A stretch of 64,000 bases of DNA. Origin: Acrocarpospora catenulata. Lineage in GTDB: Bacteria > Actinomycetota > Actinomycetes > Streptosporangiales > Streptosporangiaceae. Shown in pieces: positions 41,229-50,072 of the stretch. The notes under the pieces are model-generated. The model was given only the letters and a program-made list of their open reading frames with translations, searched no databases and had not been told where the DNA came from. The stretch spans positions 1 to 64,000 of the forward strand of contig NZ_JAHCST010000006.1 of NCBI RefSeq assembly GCF_018476525.1, read 5' to 3'. Position numbers and translations under genes: made by a program. How positions within the stretch are numbered: the first letter of the stretch is position 1; the number at the start of each line of letters is the position of its first letter.

Positions 41229-43580
41229 TCACACCCCATCCGGTCGGCTGCCGATGACGTGTTCGGCCGCCAGCTTCTCGATCTCCGTCTCGGTCAGGCC
41301 CAGGACGCTGCCGAGGACTTCTCGGTTGTGCTGGCCCACCGTGGGCGCGGGCAGTCGCGACCACTGCCGGACGCCGCCGAACCGGAACGGCAGGACGGGC
41401 AGCGGGAGCTCCCCCGCCAGCGGATGGACGACCGGCTCGAACATGCCCGTCGCGGCGATCTGGGGCCGGCCGTGGACGCACCGGCTGTCGACCACGCGGC
41501 CGGCCGGCACGCCGAGCGCGACCAGGTCGCCGACCACCTCCTCCAGGACCCGCCCGGCGGCCCAGGCGGCCACCTCCGTGTCGATCAGGTCATGCTGCTG
41601 GCGGCGTCCCGCCTCGGTGGCCAGGCGCTCGTCGGCCGACCATCGGTCGATGCCGGTGTAGTCGCGCAGCGCGGCCCAGTGCGCGTCGGTGACGACCGAC
41701 AGCGCCAGCCAGTTCTCCGTGCCGCGGCAGGCGTACACGCCCTGCGGGGCGATCCCGGCGGCGCGGTTGCCGTCCCTGGTCGGCAGCCGCCCGTACGCCG
41801 TGTAGGTGATGACCTGTCCGGCCGTCATCGTCAGCGCGGCGTCGACCAGCGGCGACTCGATCAGGGTCCCGGCGCCCGTGGCGTCCCGGGCGCGCAGGGC
41901 GGCCAGCAGTGCGAACGAGGCGTGCGCGCCGGCCATCGGGTCGGCCGGGCCGATCGTGTTCAGCGGCGGGCCGTCCGGGTAGCCGGTGGTCCAGCACATG
42001 CCGGAGAACTGCTCGACGGTCTGCGCGAAGCCGGTCATGTTCCGCATGGGACCGGTCAGCCCGAACGCCGGCATGCGCACCATCACCAGCCGGGGGTTGA
42101 TCCGGCGCACCCCGTCCCAGTCGAGGCCGAGCTGTTCGAGCACCCGCGGGGAGAAGTTCTCCAGCAGCACGTCCGAGACCGCGATGAGGTCGCGGAACAG
42201 CTCCAGGCCGCGCGGGTGCGTCAGGTCCAGCGTGATCCCGCGCTTGTTGTGGTTGATGCCGAGGAAGAAGTTGCTGTGCTCCCACCAGTCGGCCGCGGTC
42301 GTCAACGTGCCGCCCACCATCCGGCAGCCGTCCACCCGCCGGGTGGACTCGATCTTGATGACGTCGGCGCCCAGGGACCCGGCGAAGGTGCCCACGAAGG
42401 ACCCGGCCCACCATGACGTCAGGTCGAGTACGCGGACCCCGGCCAGGCTCGGTTGTCCCGGCGAACCGGGGTGCCGGGCCGTCGGCCGCCCGCCCAACCC
42501 CGGCGCACTTGCCGGTCCCGGCACCGGACGGCCGGACGCCGGCCGACGGCCGTCGAACAGGTAAGGCACGACCGGATGCCGGAAGCGGCCGGTCGCGTCG
42601 GAGGTATAGAGTTCCCTGGCCCGCACGTGCGGATCGTCGAGGAGCGTGCGCCCGTTGTGGACGGGAGCGGCGGGAATGCGGAAATCGGCGGCCATGCGCA
42701 CGATCTCCGCCACGCTGTGCCGCCTGGTCCACTCCTGGACGGCGGCGTTCCACTCCTCGGCCCGGCGGTACCGGCCGTCGTAGGTCAGCATCTCCTCGTC
42801 GGCGAGCAGGTCCGGCCGTTCGATGAGGACCATGAAGTCCTCAAGGTTCTGCGCCGAGGCCAGGTTGAAGCCGACCCAGCCGTCGGCGGCGCGCTCGACG
42901 GACGGCGTCATGCGCCGGCGGGTGACGGAACCGAAGTCGTTCGTCTCGCGGATGGCAGCGGCGGCGTCGGTGAAGAGGTTGGTCACGTACGCCGTCACGT
43001 TCAGCAGCGACACGTCGATGAGCTCGCCGCGCCCGTGGCGTTCCAGGACGCGCAGGGCGGCCGCGGCGGCGGCCGCCGTCATCGCTCCGGCCGCCCAGTA
43101 GCCGGGCTGGTCGGCGGCCATCAGCGGGTACGACGTGGGGTCGCCGCGCATGGCCACCGAGCCGCCCTCCGCCTGCAGGATGAACTCGGAGTACGGCCGC
43201 TCGCCCGCGGACCAGGGGCCGGTGAGGCCCCACGGCGTGATGGAGGCCACGACCGTCGTCTCGGCGAGCCGGTGGAGGCGTTCGGCGGCCGACGCTGCCT
43301 CGCTCTCGACGATGACGACGTCGACGTCCCCGGGTGCCGCGGTGACCGCGTCGAGGTCGGCGAGGAAGGACTCCTTGCCCGCGGCCAGGAACGCGAAGAG
43401 GGCATCGGTCCGGCCGTCCTCCCCGGTGCGCATCGGGTGTCCGCCGGTCGGCTCCGCCAGCCGTACCTCGGCTCCCAGGTCGACGAACAGCTTGCCCGCG
43501 TACGCCCCGGCCAGGGTGCGCGAGAGCTCGACGACGCGGACGCCGGCCAGCGGCTGGGTTGAATCCTTCGGGACGCTCAT
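41229..43580 (-). CDS. Fused double-domain family III (CaiB/BaiF) CoA-transferase
   Basis: A 783-residue fusion of two CaiB/BaiF domains, started at ATG 43580 behind AGGAGAAGG. Domain 1 (about 1-385) begins LAGVRVVELSRTLAGAYAGK; domain 2 begins LAGVRVLDLTSWWAGSFVGT. At the position of the Asp nucleophile of formyl-CoA transferase, domain 1 has Tyr (QPGYWAAGAM) while domain 2 has Asp (PADPMAGAH). Only the second domain should be catalytic and the first structural. The two separate genes at 54875 and 56029 show the same inactive/active division. The transferred acid is unknown. Confidence 0.88.
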   Translation of the reverse strand: MSVPKDSTQPLAGVRVVELSRTLAGAYAGKLFVDLGAEVRLAEPTGGHPMRTGEDGRTDALFAFLAAGKESFLADLDAVTAAPGDVDVVIVESEAASAAERLHRLAETTVVASITPWGLTGPWSAGERPYSEFILQAEGGSVAMRGDPTSYPLMAADQPGYWAAGAMTAAAAAAALRVLERHGRGELIDVSLLNVTAYVTNLFTDAAAAIRETNDFGSVTRRRMTPSVERAADGWVGFNLASAQNLEDFMVLIERPDLLADEEMLTYDGRYRRAEEWNAAVQEWTRRHSVAEIVRMAADFRIPAAPVHNGRTLLDDPHVRARELYTSDATGRFRHPVVPYLFDGRRPASGRPVPGPASAPGLGGRPTARHPGSPGQPSLAGVRVLDLTSWWAGSFVGTFAGSLGADVIKIESTRRVDGCRMVGGTLTTAADWWEHSNFFLGINHNKRGITLDLTHPRGLELFRDLIAVSDVLLENFSPRVLEQLGLDWDGVRRINPRLVMVRMPAFGLTGPMRNMTGFAQTVEQFSGMCWTTGYPDGPPLNTIGPADPMAGAHASFALLAALRARDATGAGTLIESPLVDAALTMTAGQVITYTAYGRLPTRDGNRAAGIAPQGVYACRGTENWLALSVVTDAHWAALRDYTGIDRWSADERLATEAGRRQQHDLIDTEVAAWAAGRVLEEVVGDLVALGVPAGRVVDSRCVHGRPQIAATGMFEPVVHPLAGELPLPVLPFRFGGVRQWSRLPAPTVGQHNREVLGSVLGLTETEIEKLAAEHVIGSRPDGV

Positions 43581-43638
43581 CGACGCGTGTCCTTCTCCTG
43601 TTTCCTGGTCTCTCGTCGCTTCTGTCGTGGTCGGCTGC

Positions 43639-44745
43639 CTAGTCGCGGGCGAGCAGCGCGCCGACGTCACGCAGCTGGGCGGTGGGCCCGCCGAGGCGGA
43701 GCTCGTTCCGTTTGCCCAGGAGGCTGTAGCGGTGGACCGGGTAGTCGAGGTCCACGCTGATGCCGCCGTGCAGGTGCTGAGCGGCCTGGAGAATGCGCGG
43801 GCCGGCGTCGGCCGCCCACCACTTGGCGATGGCGAGTTCCTCCCGCGCGTCACCGTCCTGGTCGAGCAGCCACACCGCCTGCCAGGTGGTGAGCCGGATC
43901 GCCTCAAGGTCGATGTACGCGTCGGCGACGCGGTGCGCGACCGCCTGGAAGGTGCCGATCGGGCGGCCGAACTGCTCCCGCTCGCTCACGTACTCCGCGG
44001 TGAGGCGAAGCGACACGGCGCAGACGCCGAGCTGTTCGACGCAGACAGCGGCTGCCACCCGGTCGCGCAGCCAGGCGAGCGCCTCGTCCGCCTCGCCGGG
44101 CGGGAGGAGGACATCCTCGGCGGGGACCCGCACACCGGACAGCGTCACCCGGTGCGCGGGCCGGCCCGTCATCGTCTGCTGGGGTTCCAGCAGCACACCG
44201 GCGGCTTGCGGGTCGACGCAGAACAGGCCGGCCCGTCCCTGCTCGTCGTCCGCTGTCACCAGCACGCGCAGCGCGCGGTCGGCCAGCACCACCAGCGACC
44301 GCACGCCGCTCAGCGTCCAGTCCTCGCCGTCCCGGGCCGCCCGGACGGTGGCCCGCCCGTCCGGTCGGTCCGGCGCGGCCGTGAGGTACGCGGACCCGTC
44401 GGCCACCGAGGGAAGCAGCCGGGCACGCAGTTCCTTGGACCCGAACCTTTCAACCGGCAGGGCGGCCGACACGATCACGTCGATCAGAGGCAGGTGCGCC
44501 GCCGCCGCGCCGGCGCACTGAAGCACCAGGCAGAACTCAAGGAAGCCCGCCCCGCCGCCGCCCACGTCCTCCCCCAGAGCCATGCCCAGCAGCCCGGCGC
44601 GGGCCAGCTCCTGCCACAGCTCCTCATCCACCGGCGAGGCCCGGACGTCCAGCTCGCGCAGCCGCGCCGCAGTGGCCTTGTCGGTGAGAATCTGCTCGGC
44701 CAGCTGCTGGATCTCCAGCTGGTCGGCGTCGAACGAGAAGTCCAT
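43639..44745 (-). CDS. Acyl-CoA dehydrogenase family protein, probable non-catalytic partner subunit
   Basis: A 368-residue protein from ATG 44745 behind GGAG. The fold is shown by ALGEDVGGGGAGFLEFCLVL, the middle strand VTLSGVRVPAEDVLLPPG and the FAD segment SEREQFGRPIGTFQAVAHRV, ending in QHLHGGISVDLDYPVHRY. The catalytic Glu of ordinary dehydrogenases is not seen in the usual places. In mycobacterial steroid degradation, FadE26/FadE27-type alpha2beta2 enzymes pair a catalytic with a non-catalytic chain. The dehydrogenase encoded just upstream would be the partner. Confidence 0.9.
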   Translation of the reverse strand: MDFSFDADQLEIQQLAEQILTDKATAARLRELDVRASPVDEELWQELARAGLLGMALGEDVGGGGAGFLEFCLVLQCAGAAAAHLPLIDVIVSAALPVERFGSKELRARLLPSVADGSAYLTAAPDRPDGRATVRAARDGEDWTLSGVRSLVVLADRALRVLVTADDEQGRAGLFCVDPQAAGVLLEPQQTMTGRPAHRVTLSGVRVPAEDVLLPPGEADEALAWLRDRVAAAVCVEQLGVCAVSLRLTAEYVSEREQFGRPIGTFQAVAHRVADAYIDLEAIRLTTWQAVWLLDQDGDAREELAIAKWWAADAGPRILQAAQHLHGGISVDLDYPVHRYSLLGKRNELRLGGPTAQLRDVGALLARD

Positions 44746-44773
44746 CGTGTCTCCTGTCATGCGTTGACGCGCC

Positions 44774-45955
44774 TCATCGCCGGGTCCGCGGAAGGCCCAG
44801 GCCGAGCTGCGCGATGAGGTCCCGCTGGATCTCGTTGGTGCCGCCGATGAAGGTGAGCACGTTGCCCGAGCGGTGGAACTTCTGGAGGTGCCCGCCCAGT
44901 ACCGCCCCGGGTTCGCCGGAGGCGACCAGCGCGTCCTCGCCGACGACCTCCATCAGCAGCCGGTTGGCCTCCGCGTTGAGCTCGCTGCCGAACACCTTCG
45001 CCGCCGAGGCGTCACCCGGCGCCAGCTGCCCGCTGTCGAGCGAGCTGGCCAGCTTCAGGTTCAGCAGCCGGAGGAACTCGGTCTTGGCCCGCACCCGGGC
45101 CAGGTTGAGCCGGACCCATTCCTGGTCGATCAGGCGGCCGCTGTCGCCTTCCTGGGTGGCGGCCCACCGCGCGACCTGATCCAGCGACTTGCGGACGCCC
45201 GCCGTCGACACCAGCGCGACCCGCTCGGAGTTGAGCTGCCCGGTCATCAGCGCCCAGCCGTTGTTCTGACCCCCGATGCAGCTGTCCAGGGGCACCCGCA
45301 CGCCGTCGAAGCCGACCGCGGCCACGGAGTGGTCGCCCACGGTGGCCAGCCGGGTGGAGCTGATCCCCGGCGAGTGGCGGGGCACCAGCAGCAGCGAGAT
45401 GCCCTTGTGCTTGGGCGCGTCGGGGTCGGTCCGCACGGCGAGCCAGATGTAGTCCGCGGCTTCCATCATGCCGGTCCACAACTTCTGGCCGTGGATCACG
45501 TACTCGTTGCCGTCCCGCACCGCCCGGGTGCGCAGGGAGGCGAGGTCGGTCCCCGCCTCCGGCTCGGAGTAGCCGATGGCGAAATGCACTTCACCGGCGA
45601 GGATGCCCGCCAGGATGGTGCGTTTCTGCTCCTCGGTGCCGAACGCGGCGATGGCCGGGGCGACGCTGTTGATGGTCAGCAACGGGGTCGGCACGTCGGC
45701 GAACGCGGCCTCCTCGTTGAAGATGGCCTGCTCGACCATGGTGCGGCCCTGCCCGCCCAGTTCCTTGGGCCAGCCGATGCGCAGCCATCCGTCCTGGCCC
45801 AGCCGCCGGATGACCGCACGGTAGGCGTCGGTGGCCTCCGGCACCGAGTAGCCGTTGCGGAGCTGTTCGCGCAACTCGGGAGTCATGATCTGGTCGAAGT
45901 AGGCCCGGAGCTCTTCCTGGAGAGCTATCTGCTCGGGTGTGTATCGCAGGTACAC
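44774..45955 (-). CDS. Acyl-CoA dehydrogenase, probable catalytic subunit (FadE26/ChsE4-like)
   Basis: A 393-residue protein. GTG 45955 is chosen because AGGAGG lies six bases upstream; ATG 45970 would include that site in the coding sequence. Motifs include GYSEPEAGTDLASL, WTGMMEAADYIWLAVRTDP and the C-terminal FIGGTNEIQRDLIAQ. The MCAD-type catalytic Glu is replaced by Gly in the last motif, whereas Glu244 in LNSERVAL is near the position of the ChsE4 catalytic Glu. It is the first gene of a six-gene leftward operon, 28 bp before its likely partner. Confidence 0.92.
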   Translation of the reverse strand: MYLRYTPEQIALQEELRAYFDQIMTPELREQLRNGYSVPEATDAYRAVIRRLGQDGWLRIGWPKELGGQGRTMVEQAIFNEEAAFADVPTPLLTINSVAPAIAAFGTEEQKRTILAGILAGEVHFAIGYSEPEAGTDLASLRTRAVRDGNEYVIHGQKLWTGMMEAADYIWLAVRTDPDAPKHKGISLLLVPRHSPGISSTRLATVGDHSVAAVGFDGVRVPLDSCIGGQNNGWALMTGQLNSERVALVSTAGVRKSLDQVARWAATQEGDSGRLIDQEWVRLNLARVRAKTEFLRLLNLKLASSLDSGQLAPGDASAAKVFGSELNAEANRLLMEVVGEDALVASGEPGAVLGGHLQKFHRSGNVLTFIGGTNEIQRDLIAQLGLGLPRTRR

Positions 45956-46240
45956 CGCATGCCTCCTCATCCCCTCACCGCCGTCAGGGCGGGTTCATCA
46001 CCAGCGGGGCTTCGACGGCGCCAGCCCAAGCTAGCCGGTGCCCGGCGCCCGTGTCGATACCTCTGGTAAACAATTTGACAGATAGCCAGCATCTGACATC
46101 CAGCCAGATCATAGGGCAACTTGAGGGTAGAGCGTGCCTACCTGAAAATGCTTGACATGTATGCCGCATATAAATGAACGTTGGACTGTGGTCAGCGCGG
46201 TGGAAGGACGGTCCGGGTCGGCGCCGTACGGCGGCCCGCC
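45956..46240. promoter_or_regulatory. Divergent promoter region of the dehydrogenase operon and the MFS gene
   Basis: About 285 bp with an AT-rich core at 46060-46180 (e.g. TAAACAATTTGACAGATAGC, GCATATAAATG). GACATGTATGCCG at 46154-46166 resembles GACATATGCCG at 47729-47739 upstream of the marR-type gene, so both may be bound by that regulator. TTGACA occurs at 46074 and at 46153, but matching -10 elements could not be fixed. Confidence 0.4.
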
Positions 46241-47635
46241 ATGAGCCGGGGCGGAGCGTCCTCCTCCCGGGCGGTGGTGGCGTCACTCGCCGCGTGCGGA
46301 CTGGTCGTGTCGATGATGTTCACGCTCGTGATGCCGCTGCTCCCGCGCTTCCCCGCACTGCTCCAGGCGAGCGTCGGGAACGCCTCCTGGATGGCGACCT
46401 CCACCATGCTCGCGGGCGCCGTCGCCACCCCGATCGTAGGCAGGCTCGCCGACATGTACGGCAAGCGGCGCATGCTGCTGGCCAGCCTCGCCGCGTTGGT
46501 GACGGGCTCGGTGATCTGCGCCCTGGCCCCTGGCCTGGCGCCCATGCTCGCCGGTCGCGTCCTGCAGGGCGCCGCGAGCGGCGTCATCCCGCTGGGGATC
46601 AGCATCCTGCGGGACCGGCTGCCGGCGGCCCAGGTGCCCATGGCGATCGGCGTGATCAGCTCCACCGTGGGCATGGGCGCGGGTGCGGGCCTGCTGGCCG
46701 GCGGCCTCGTCGTCGATCACCTGCCATGGCGAACCGTGTTCTGGCTGTCCGCCGCCGTCGGCGCGGTCTCCGCCACGGTGGCGTACGCCGTACTGCCCAG
46801 CGCGGAACCGGCCGGCCGCGGCCGGGTGGACTGGATCGGCTCGGCAGGGCTCTCCGTCGTCCTCCTCGGCGTGCTCATCCCGATCACCAAAGGCGCCGAG
46901 TGGGGCTGGGGCAGCTGGTTCACCCTGCTGGCGCTCACCCTCGCCGTACTGGTCGCCCCCCTGTGGAGCGCGTACCAGCTGCGCACCCGGCACCCGATCG
47001 TGGACCTGCGCGGAGCCGCCGCGCCACCGGTGCTGCTGTGCCACGTGGCCGCAGGCTTCATCGGATTCGCCGGGGTGGCCAACTTCCTGGCTACCACCGT
47101 CATGGTGCAGCTGCCCACTTCGACCGGGTACGGGTTCGGCGCCTCCCTCACCACGGTCGGGTTCTGCCTGCTGCCGGGGACGATGGTCTTCCTCGTCCTG
47201 TCCCCTGTGTCCGCACGCCTGGTCCATGCGCGGGACGCGGCCTTCCCCCTGGTTCTCGGGAGCCTGGTGATGGGTGCGGGCTATGTCCTGCGTCTCAACG
47301 CCACCGACAGCCTGTGGCACATCGCGATCACCTCCCTGATCACGGCCTCCGGGGGAGCCCTCACCTTCGCCGCGTTGCCCGGGCTGCTGATGGAGCATGT
47401 GCCCCGCCGGGACACGGCCGCCGCGAACGCCATCAACGCCCTGTTCCGCGCCATCGGGAGCGCGCTGGCCAGCGCCACCCTGGCCGGCCTGCAGACCGGG
47501 TTCAGCGCCGGCGGCGACGGCCACCCGGCGGGCACGGCCTTCACCGTCTTCTTTGTCACCGCCGCCGGGGCCGCGCTGGCCTGCGCACTGTTGGCGAGCG
47601 TGGTGCGCCGCTTCCCACCTCGGCCGAATCTATGA
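46241..47635 (+). CDS. MFS transporter, DHA2 (14-helix) type
   Basis: A 464-residue membrane protein from ATG 46241. The first helix is VVASLAACGLVVSMMFTLVM, motif A appears as GRLADMYGKRRML and motif C-like Gly/Pro segments as ISSTVGMGAGAGLLAGGLVV. About 14 hydrophobic segments can be counted, as in drug/H+ antiporters of the DHA2 group. It precedes a double MarR regulator, so an export role for the cluster's substrate or a toxic intermediate is plausible. Confidence 0.9.
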   Translation: MSRGGASSSRAVVASLAACGLVVSMMFTLVMPLLPRFPALLQASVGNASWMATSTMLAGAVATPIVGRLADMYGKRRMLLASLAALVTGSVICALAPGLAPMLAGRVLQGAASGVIPLGISILRDRLPAAQVPMAIGVISSTVGMGAGAGLLAGGLVVDHLPWRTVFWLSAAVGAVSATVAYAVLPSAEPAGRGRVDWIGSAGLSVVLLGVLIPITKGAEWGWGSWFTLLALTLAVLVAPLWSAYQLRTRHPIVDLRGAAAPPVLLCHVAAGFIGFAGVANFLATTVMVQLPTSTGYGFGASLTTVGFCLLPGTMVFLVLSPVSARLVHARDAAFPLVLGSLVMGAGYVLRLNATDSLWHIAITSLITASGGALTFAALPGLLMEHVPRRDTAAANAINALFRAIGSALASATLAGLQTGFSAGGDGHPAGTAFTVFFVTAAGAALACALLASVVRRFPPRPNL

Positions 47636-47728
47636 CTGCCCTGTAGCATCTATGTCACATGCGGGTTATCTCCGTCCGCCGATCGGGCCAGCGGCGCCAC
47701 CTCGCGAAGGGTTGCGCAGCATTCATCC

Positions 47729-47739
47729 GACATATGCCG
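47729..47739. promoter_or_regulatory. Candidate MarR operator (GACATATGCCG)
   Basis: Lies 14 bp upstream of the marR-type start, overlapping the likely promoter (TTGACA at 47745). A close relative lies at 46154 upstream of the MFS gene. Two related sites next to the regulator and its likely target suggest an operator. Confidence 0.35.
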
Positions 47740-47752
47740 TACGCTTGACATC

Positions 47753-48817
47753 ATGAGAGCGGACACCAGCCACAACGTGGCCGCAGTGGCGCGGTTCGTG
47801 CACCTGATCGCGGCCAGCGCCCGCAGCCTGAAGCAGAACGCCCGGTTGCGAGCGAACTCCGGCCTCGATGTCACCTTCACCGACACCCACGCGCTGACGC
47901 TGCTCGATGTCGAGGCGCCGATAACGATCGGCGAAGCCGCGGTCCGGCTTGAGGTCGACCCCTCCCGGGCAAGCCGGCAACTGTTCCACCTCGAGTCACT
48001 CGGGCTGATCGAGCGGACGGCGGACGCGCGCGACGGGCGCAGCAGCCGGGTCGCCACCTCCGAGGCCGGGCGGCGGGTCGTCGCGTCCTGGCGCGAGGTC
48101 TGGACCAACGACTACCTGGTCGCCCTGGCCGACTGGAGCACCGAGGACATCGTCACCCTGACCACCTACCTGCGGCGGCTGCACCACGACCTGACCGCGA
48201 CCGAGTCCGGCCCCGAGCGGGCACCGGCCGGCCCGCCCGCGCCCGCCGACGAGGCGGCGGTGACCAGCCGCCAGCGCGCCCTCGACGAGTTCCGCCCGGT
48301 CATCCTGCAGTTCGTGGAATGGGCAGGGGCGGCGGCGCACAGCCCCACCAGCCACCGCAACCTCCTCAAGGAGACCAAGTCGCCGGTGCCGATGCGGACG
48401 GTGGACGCCCTCCGGGTGATCGCCCGCCACGGTCCGCTGCCCGTGTCCGAGCTGGCCGAGCGGATGAACATGGAGTCATCCCGGATCAGCAAGCACACCC
48501 GCGACCTGGAGACCCACGAGCTGATCGAGCGCGCCAAGGACCCGCTGGACCGCCGCAGCAGCCGGCTGAAGGCGACCCGCAAGGGCGTCGCCCTGATCAC
48601 CCGGGTCAACGAGGTCCAGCAGGCGGGGATCGCACAGGCCGTCCGCACCTGGTCGCGGGAGGATGTCCAGCAGGTGATGAGTCTGCTCGACCGCTATATC
48701 CGCATCCTGGCGACCGGGCACGTCGACGCGGCCGGATGGTCGGTCCCCTCCTCCTCGCCTCTCGCGGCGGCCGCACTCCGCGCGGCCTCGCTGGACGAGC
48801 CGACGAAGGCCCGCTGA
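47753..48817 (+). CDS. Tandem (fused) double MarR-family regulator
   Basis: A 354-residue protein, twice the size of ordinary MarR proteins. Domain 1 (about 10-145) has TIGEAAVRLEVDPSRASRQL, FHLESLGLIERTADARDGRS and a C-terminal dimerisation helix. After a Pro/Ala linker, domain 2 (about 165-325) repeats the pattern: LPVSELAERMNMESSRISKH, TRDLETHELIERAKDPLDRR and S. Each half supplies a winged helix with the conserved D-x-R-x-S wing, so one chain mimics a MarR dimer. It probably controls the MFS gene and the divergent acyl-CoA operon in response to a pathway compound. Confidence 0.92.
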   Translation: MRADTSHNVAAVARFVHLIAASARSLKQNARLRANSGLDVTFTDTHALTLLDVEAPITIGEAAVRLEVDPSRASRQLFHLESLGLIERTADARDGRSSRVATSEAGRRVVASWREVWTNDYLVALADWSTEDIVTLTTYLRRLHHDLTATESGPERAPAGPPAPADEAAVTSRQRALDEFRPVILQFVEWAGAAAHSPTSHRNLLKETKSPVPMRTVDALRVIARHGPLPVSELAERMNMESSRISKHTRDLETHELIERAKDPLDRRSSRLKATRKGVALITRVNEVQQAGIAQAVRTWSREDVQQVMSLLDRYIRILATGHVDAAGWSVPSSSPLAAAALRAASLDEPTKAR

Positions 48818-48843
48818 ACCCGGAGCCCGCGGTTCCCGATGCC

Positions 48844-50067
48844 ATGAGCGGCCGCTCGGCGCTCGGTGACTGGGCCGCGTCCGGCGCGATGGCGCTCACC
48901 GGCCGGCGCGGCGGGCCGCCGTGCGCCGCTCCGGGAGCGCCCGCGTCGGCGGTGCGGCGCGCGCTGCGGCGCGTCGCCGAGGCCACCCTGCACCGGACCG
49001 GCGTGGTGCCGAGGTTGCCCGGCGTAGGGCTGCTGGGCGAGCGCGCGGCGATCGCGGGATTCACCCGCAACGGCCCCTGGTCGTGTGGCGGCGCCTTCCG
49101 GGCGCTGCCCACCGTCGACGGCTGGGTGGGCCTGTCCCTTCCCCGGGACAGCGACATCGACCTCGTCCCCGCGCTGATCGAGGGGAATGCCGGGCCTGAC
49201 CCGTGGGCGGCGGCCGGTCGGTGGGCCGGCCGGCAGCGCGCGGCCGACGTCGTCGCGCGTGCCCGCCTGCTCGGACTGGCCTGCTCCGCGCCGGGGGTTG
49301 CCGAGGCGGGCCGCCCGGCCGTATCGCTGACGCCGGGCCGGACCAGGCCGCGCATGCGCGATCGTCCCCTCGTCGTGGACCTGTCCGCGCTGTGGGCCGG
49401 GCCACTCTGCGCCCACCTGCTGGGCCTCGGCGGCGCCGAGGTGGTCAAGGTCGAGGACGTGCGACGTCCCGACGGCGCGCGCCGGGGCCCCGCGAGGTTC
49501 TTCGACCTGCTGCACGGCGGCCATCGCATGGTGTCGTTGAACTTCGCCGACGCCGGAGACCTCGCGAGGCTGCGGACGCTGATCGCCGGCAGCGACCTGG
49601 TGATCGAGAGTTCCCGCCCGCGCGCCCTCGCCCAGCTCGGCATCGACGCCCACGAGGTGGTGGCCTCGGGAACCTCGTGGCTGTCGATCACGGCCCGCGG
49701 CCGCGCGTCGAACACCATCGGCTTCGGCGACGACGTCGCGACCGGGGCCGGCCTGTTCGTGGCGGACGGCGGCACGATCCTGCCCTGCGGCGACGCCATC
49801 GCCGACCCGCTCACCGGTTGCGCGGCCGCAGCCGCCGCGGCGGAGGCGCTGCTACGCCCGGCGTCCGCACTGATCGACGTCTCGATGCACCACGTGGCGG
49901 CCGAGGCGGCGGAGGGCGCGGTCGAACCGCACACCGTGACGCGCGTGGGCGGCCGATGGTGGGTGCACACCGACGGCGGCCGGTTCCCCGTCGCTCCGCC
50001 CGTCGGCCGGATCCCCCGCCTCGCCGCCGGGCGTTCCGGCGCGGACAACGCCGAGATCCTGCCGTGA
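48844..50067 (+). CDS. Family III (CaiB/BaiF) CoA-transferase-like protein, diverged
   Basis: A 407-residue protein from ATG 48844, 26 bp after the marR-type gene. The second half carries a recognisable CaiB core (PLVVDLSALWAGPLCAHLLG, LGGAEVVKVEDV, DLVIESSRPRALAQLGI) and an Asp in IADPLTGCAAAAA at the nucleophile position. The first half is atypical: LRRVAEATLHRTGVVPRLPG and GAFRALPTVDGWVGLSLPRD resemble the C-terminal part of CaiB enzymes. The order looks circularly permuted or the protein descends from a partial fusion. The substrate is unknown. Confidence 0.78.
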   Translation: MSGRSALGDWAASGAMALTGRRGGPPCAAPGAPASAVRRALRRVAEATLHRTGVVPRLPGVGLLGERAAIAGFTRNGPWSCGGAFRALPTVDGWVGLSLPRDSDIDLVPALIEGNAGPDPWAAAGRWAGRQRAADVVARARLLGLACSAPGVAEAGRPAVSLTPGRTRPRMRDRPLVVDLSALWAGPLCAHLLGLGGAEVVKVEDVRRPDGARRGPARFFDLLHGGHRMVSLNFADAGDLARLRTLIAGSDLVIESSRPRALAQLGIDAHEVVASGTSWLSITARGRASNTIGFGDDVATGAGLFVADGGTILPCGDAIADPLTGCAAAAAAAEALLRPASALIDVSMHHVAAEAAEGAVEPHTVTRVGGRWWVHTDGGRFPVAPPVGRIPRLAAGRSGADNAEILP

Positions 50068-50072
50068 GTCCC

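Noticed and set aside
40056-42416. A 786-codon plus-strand open frame
   Set aside because: Antisense to the racemase and fused CoA-transferase genes; low-complexity Arg/His/Gln-rich product without motifs.
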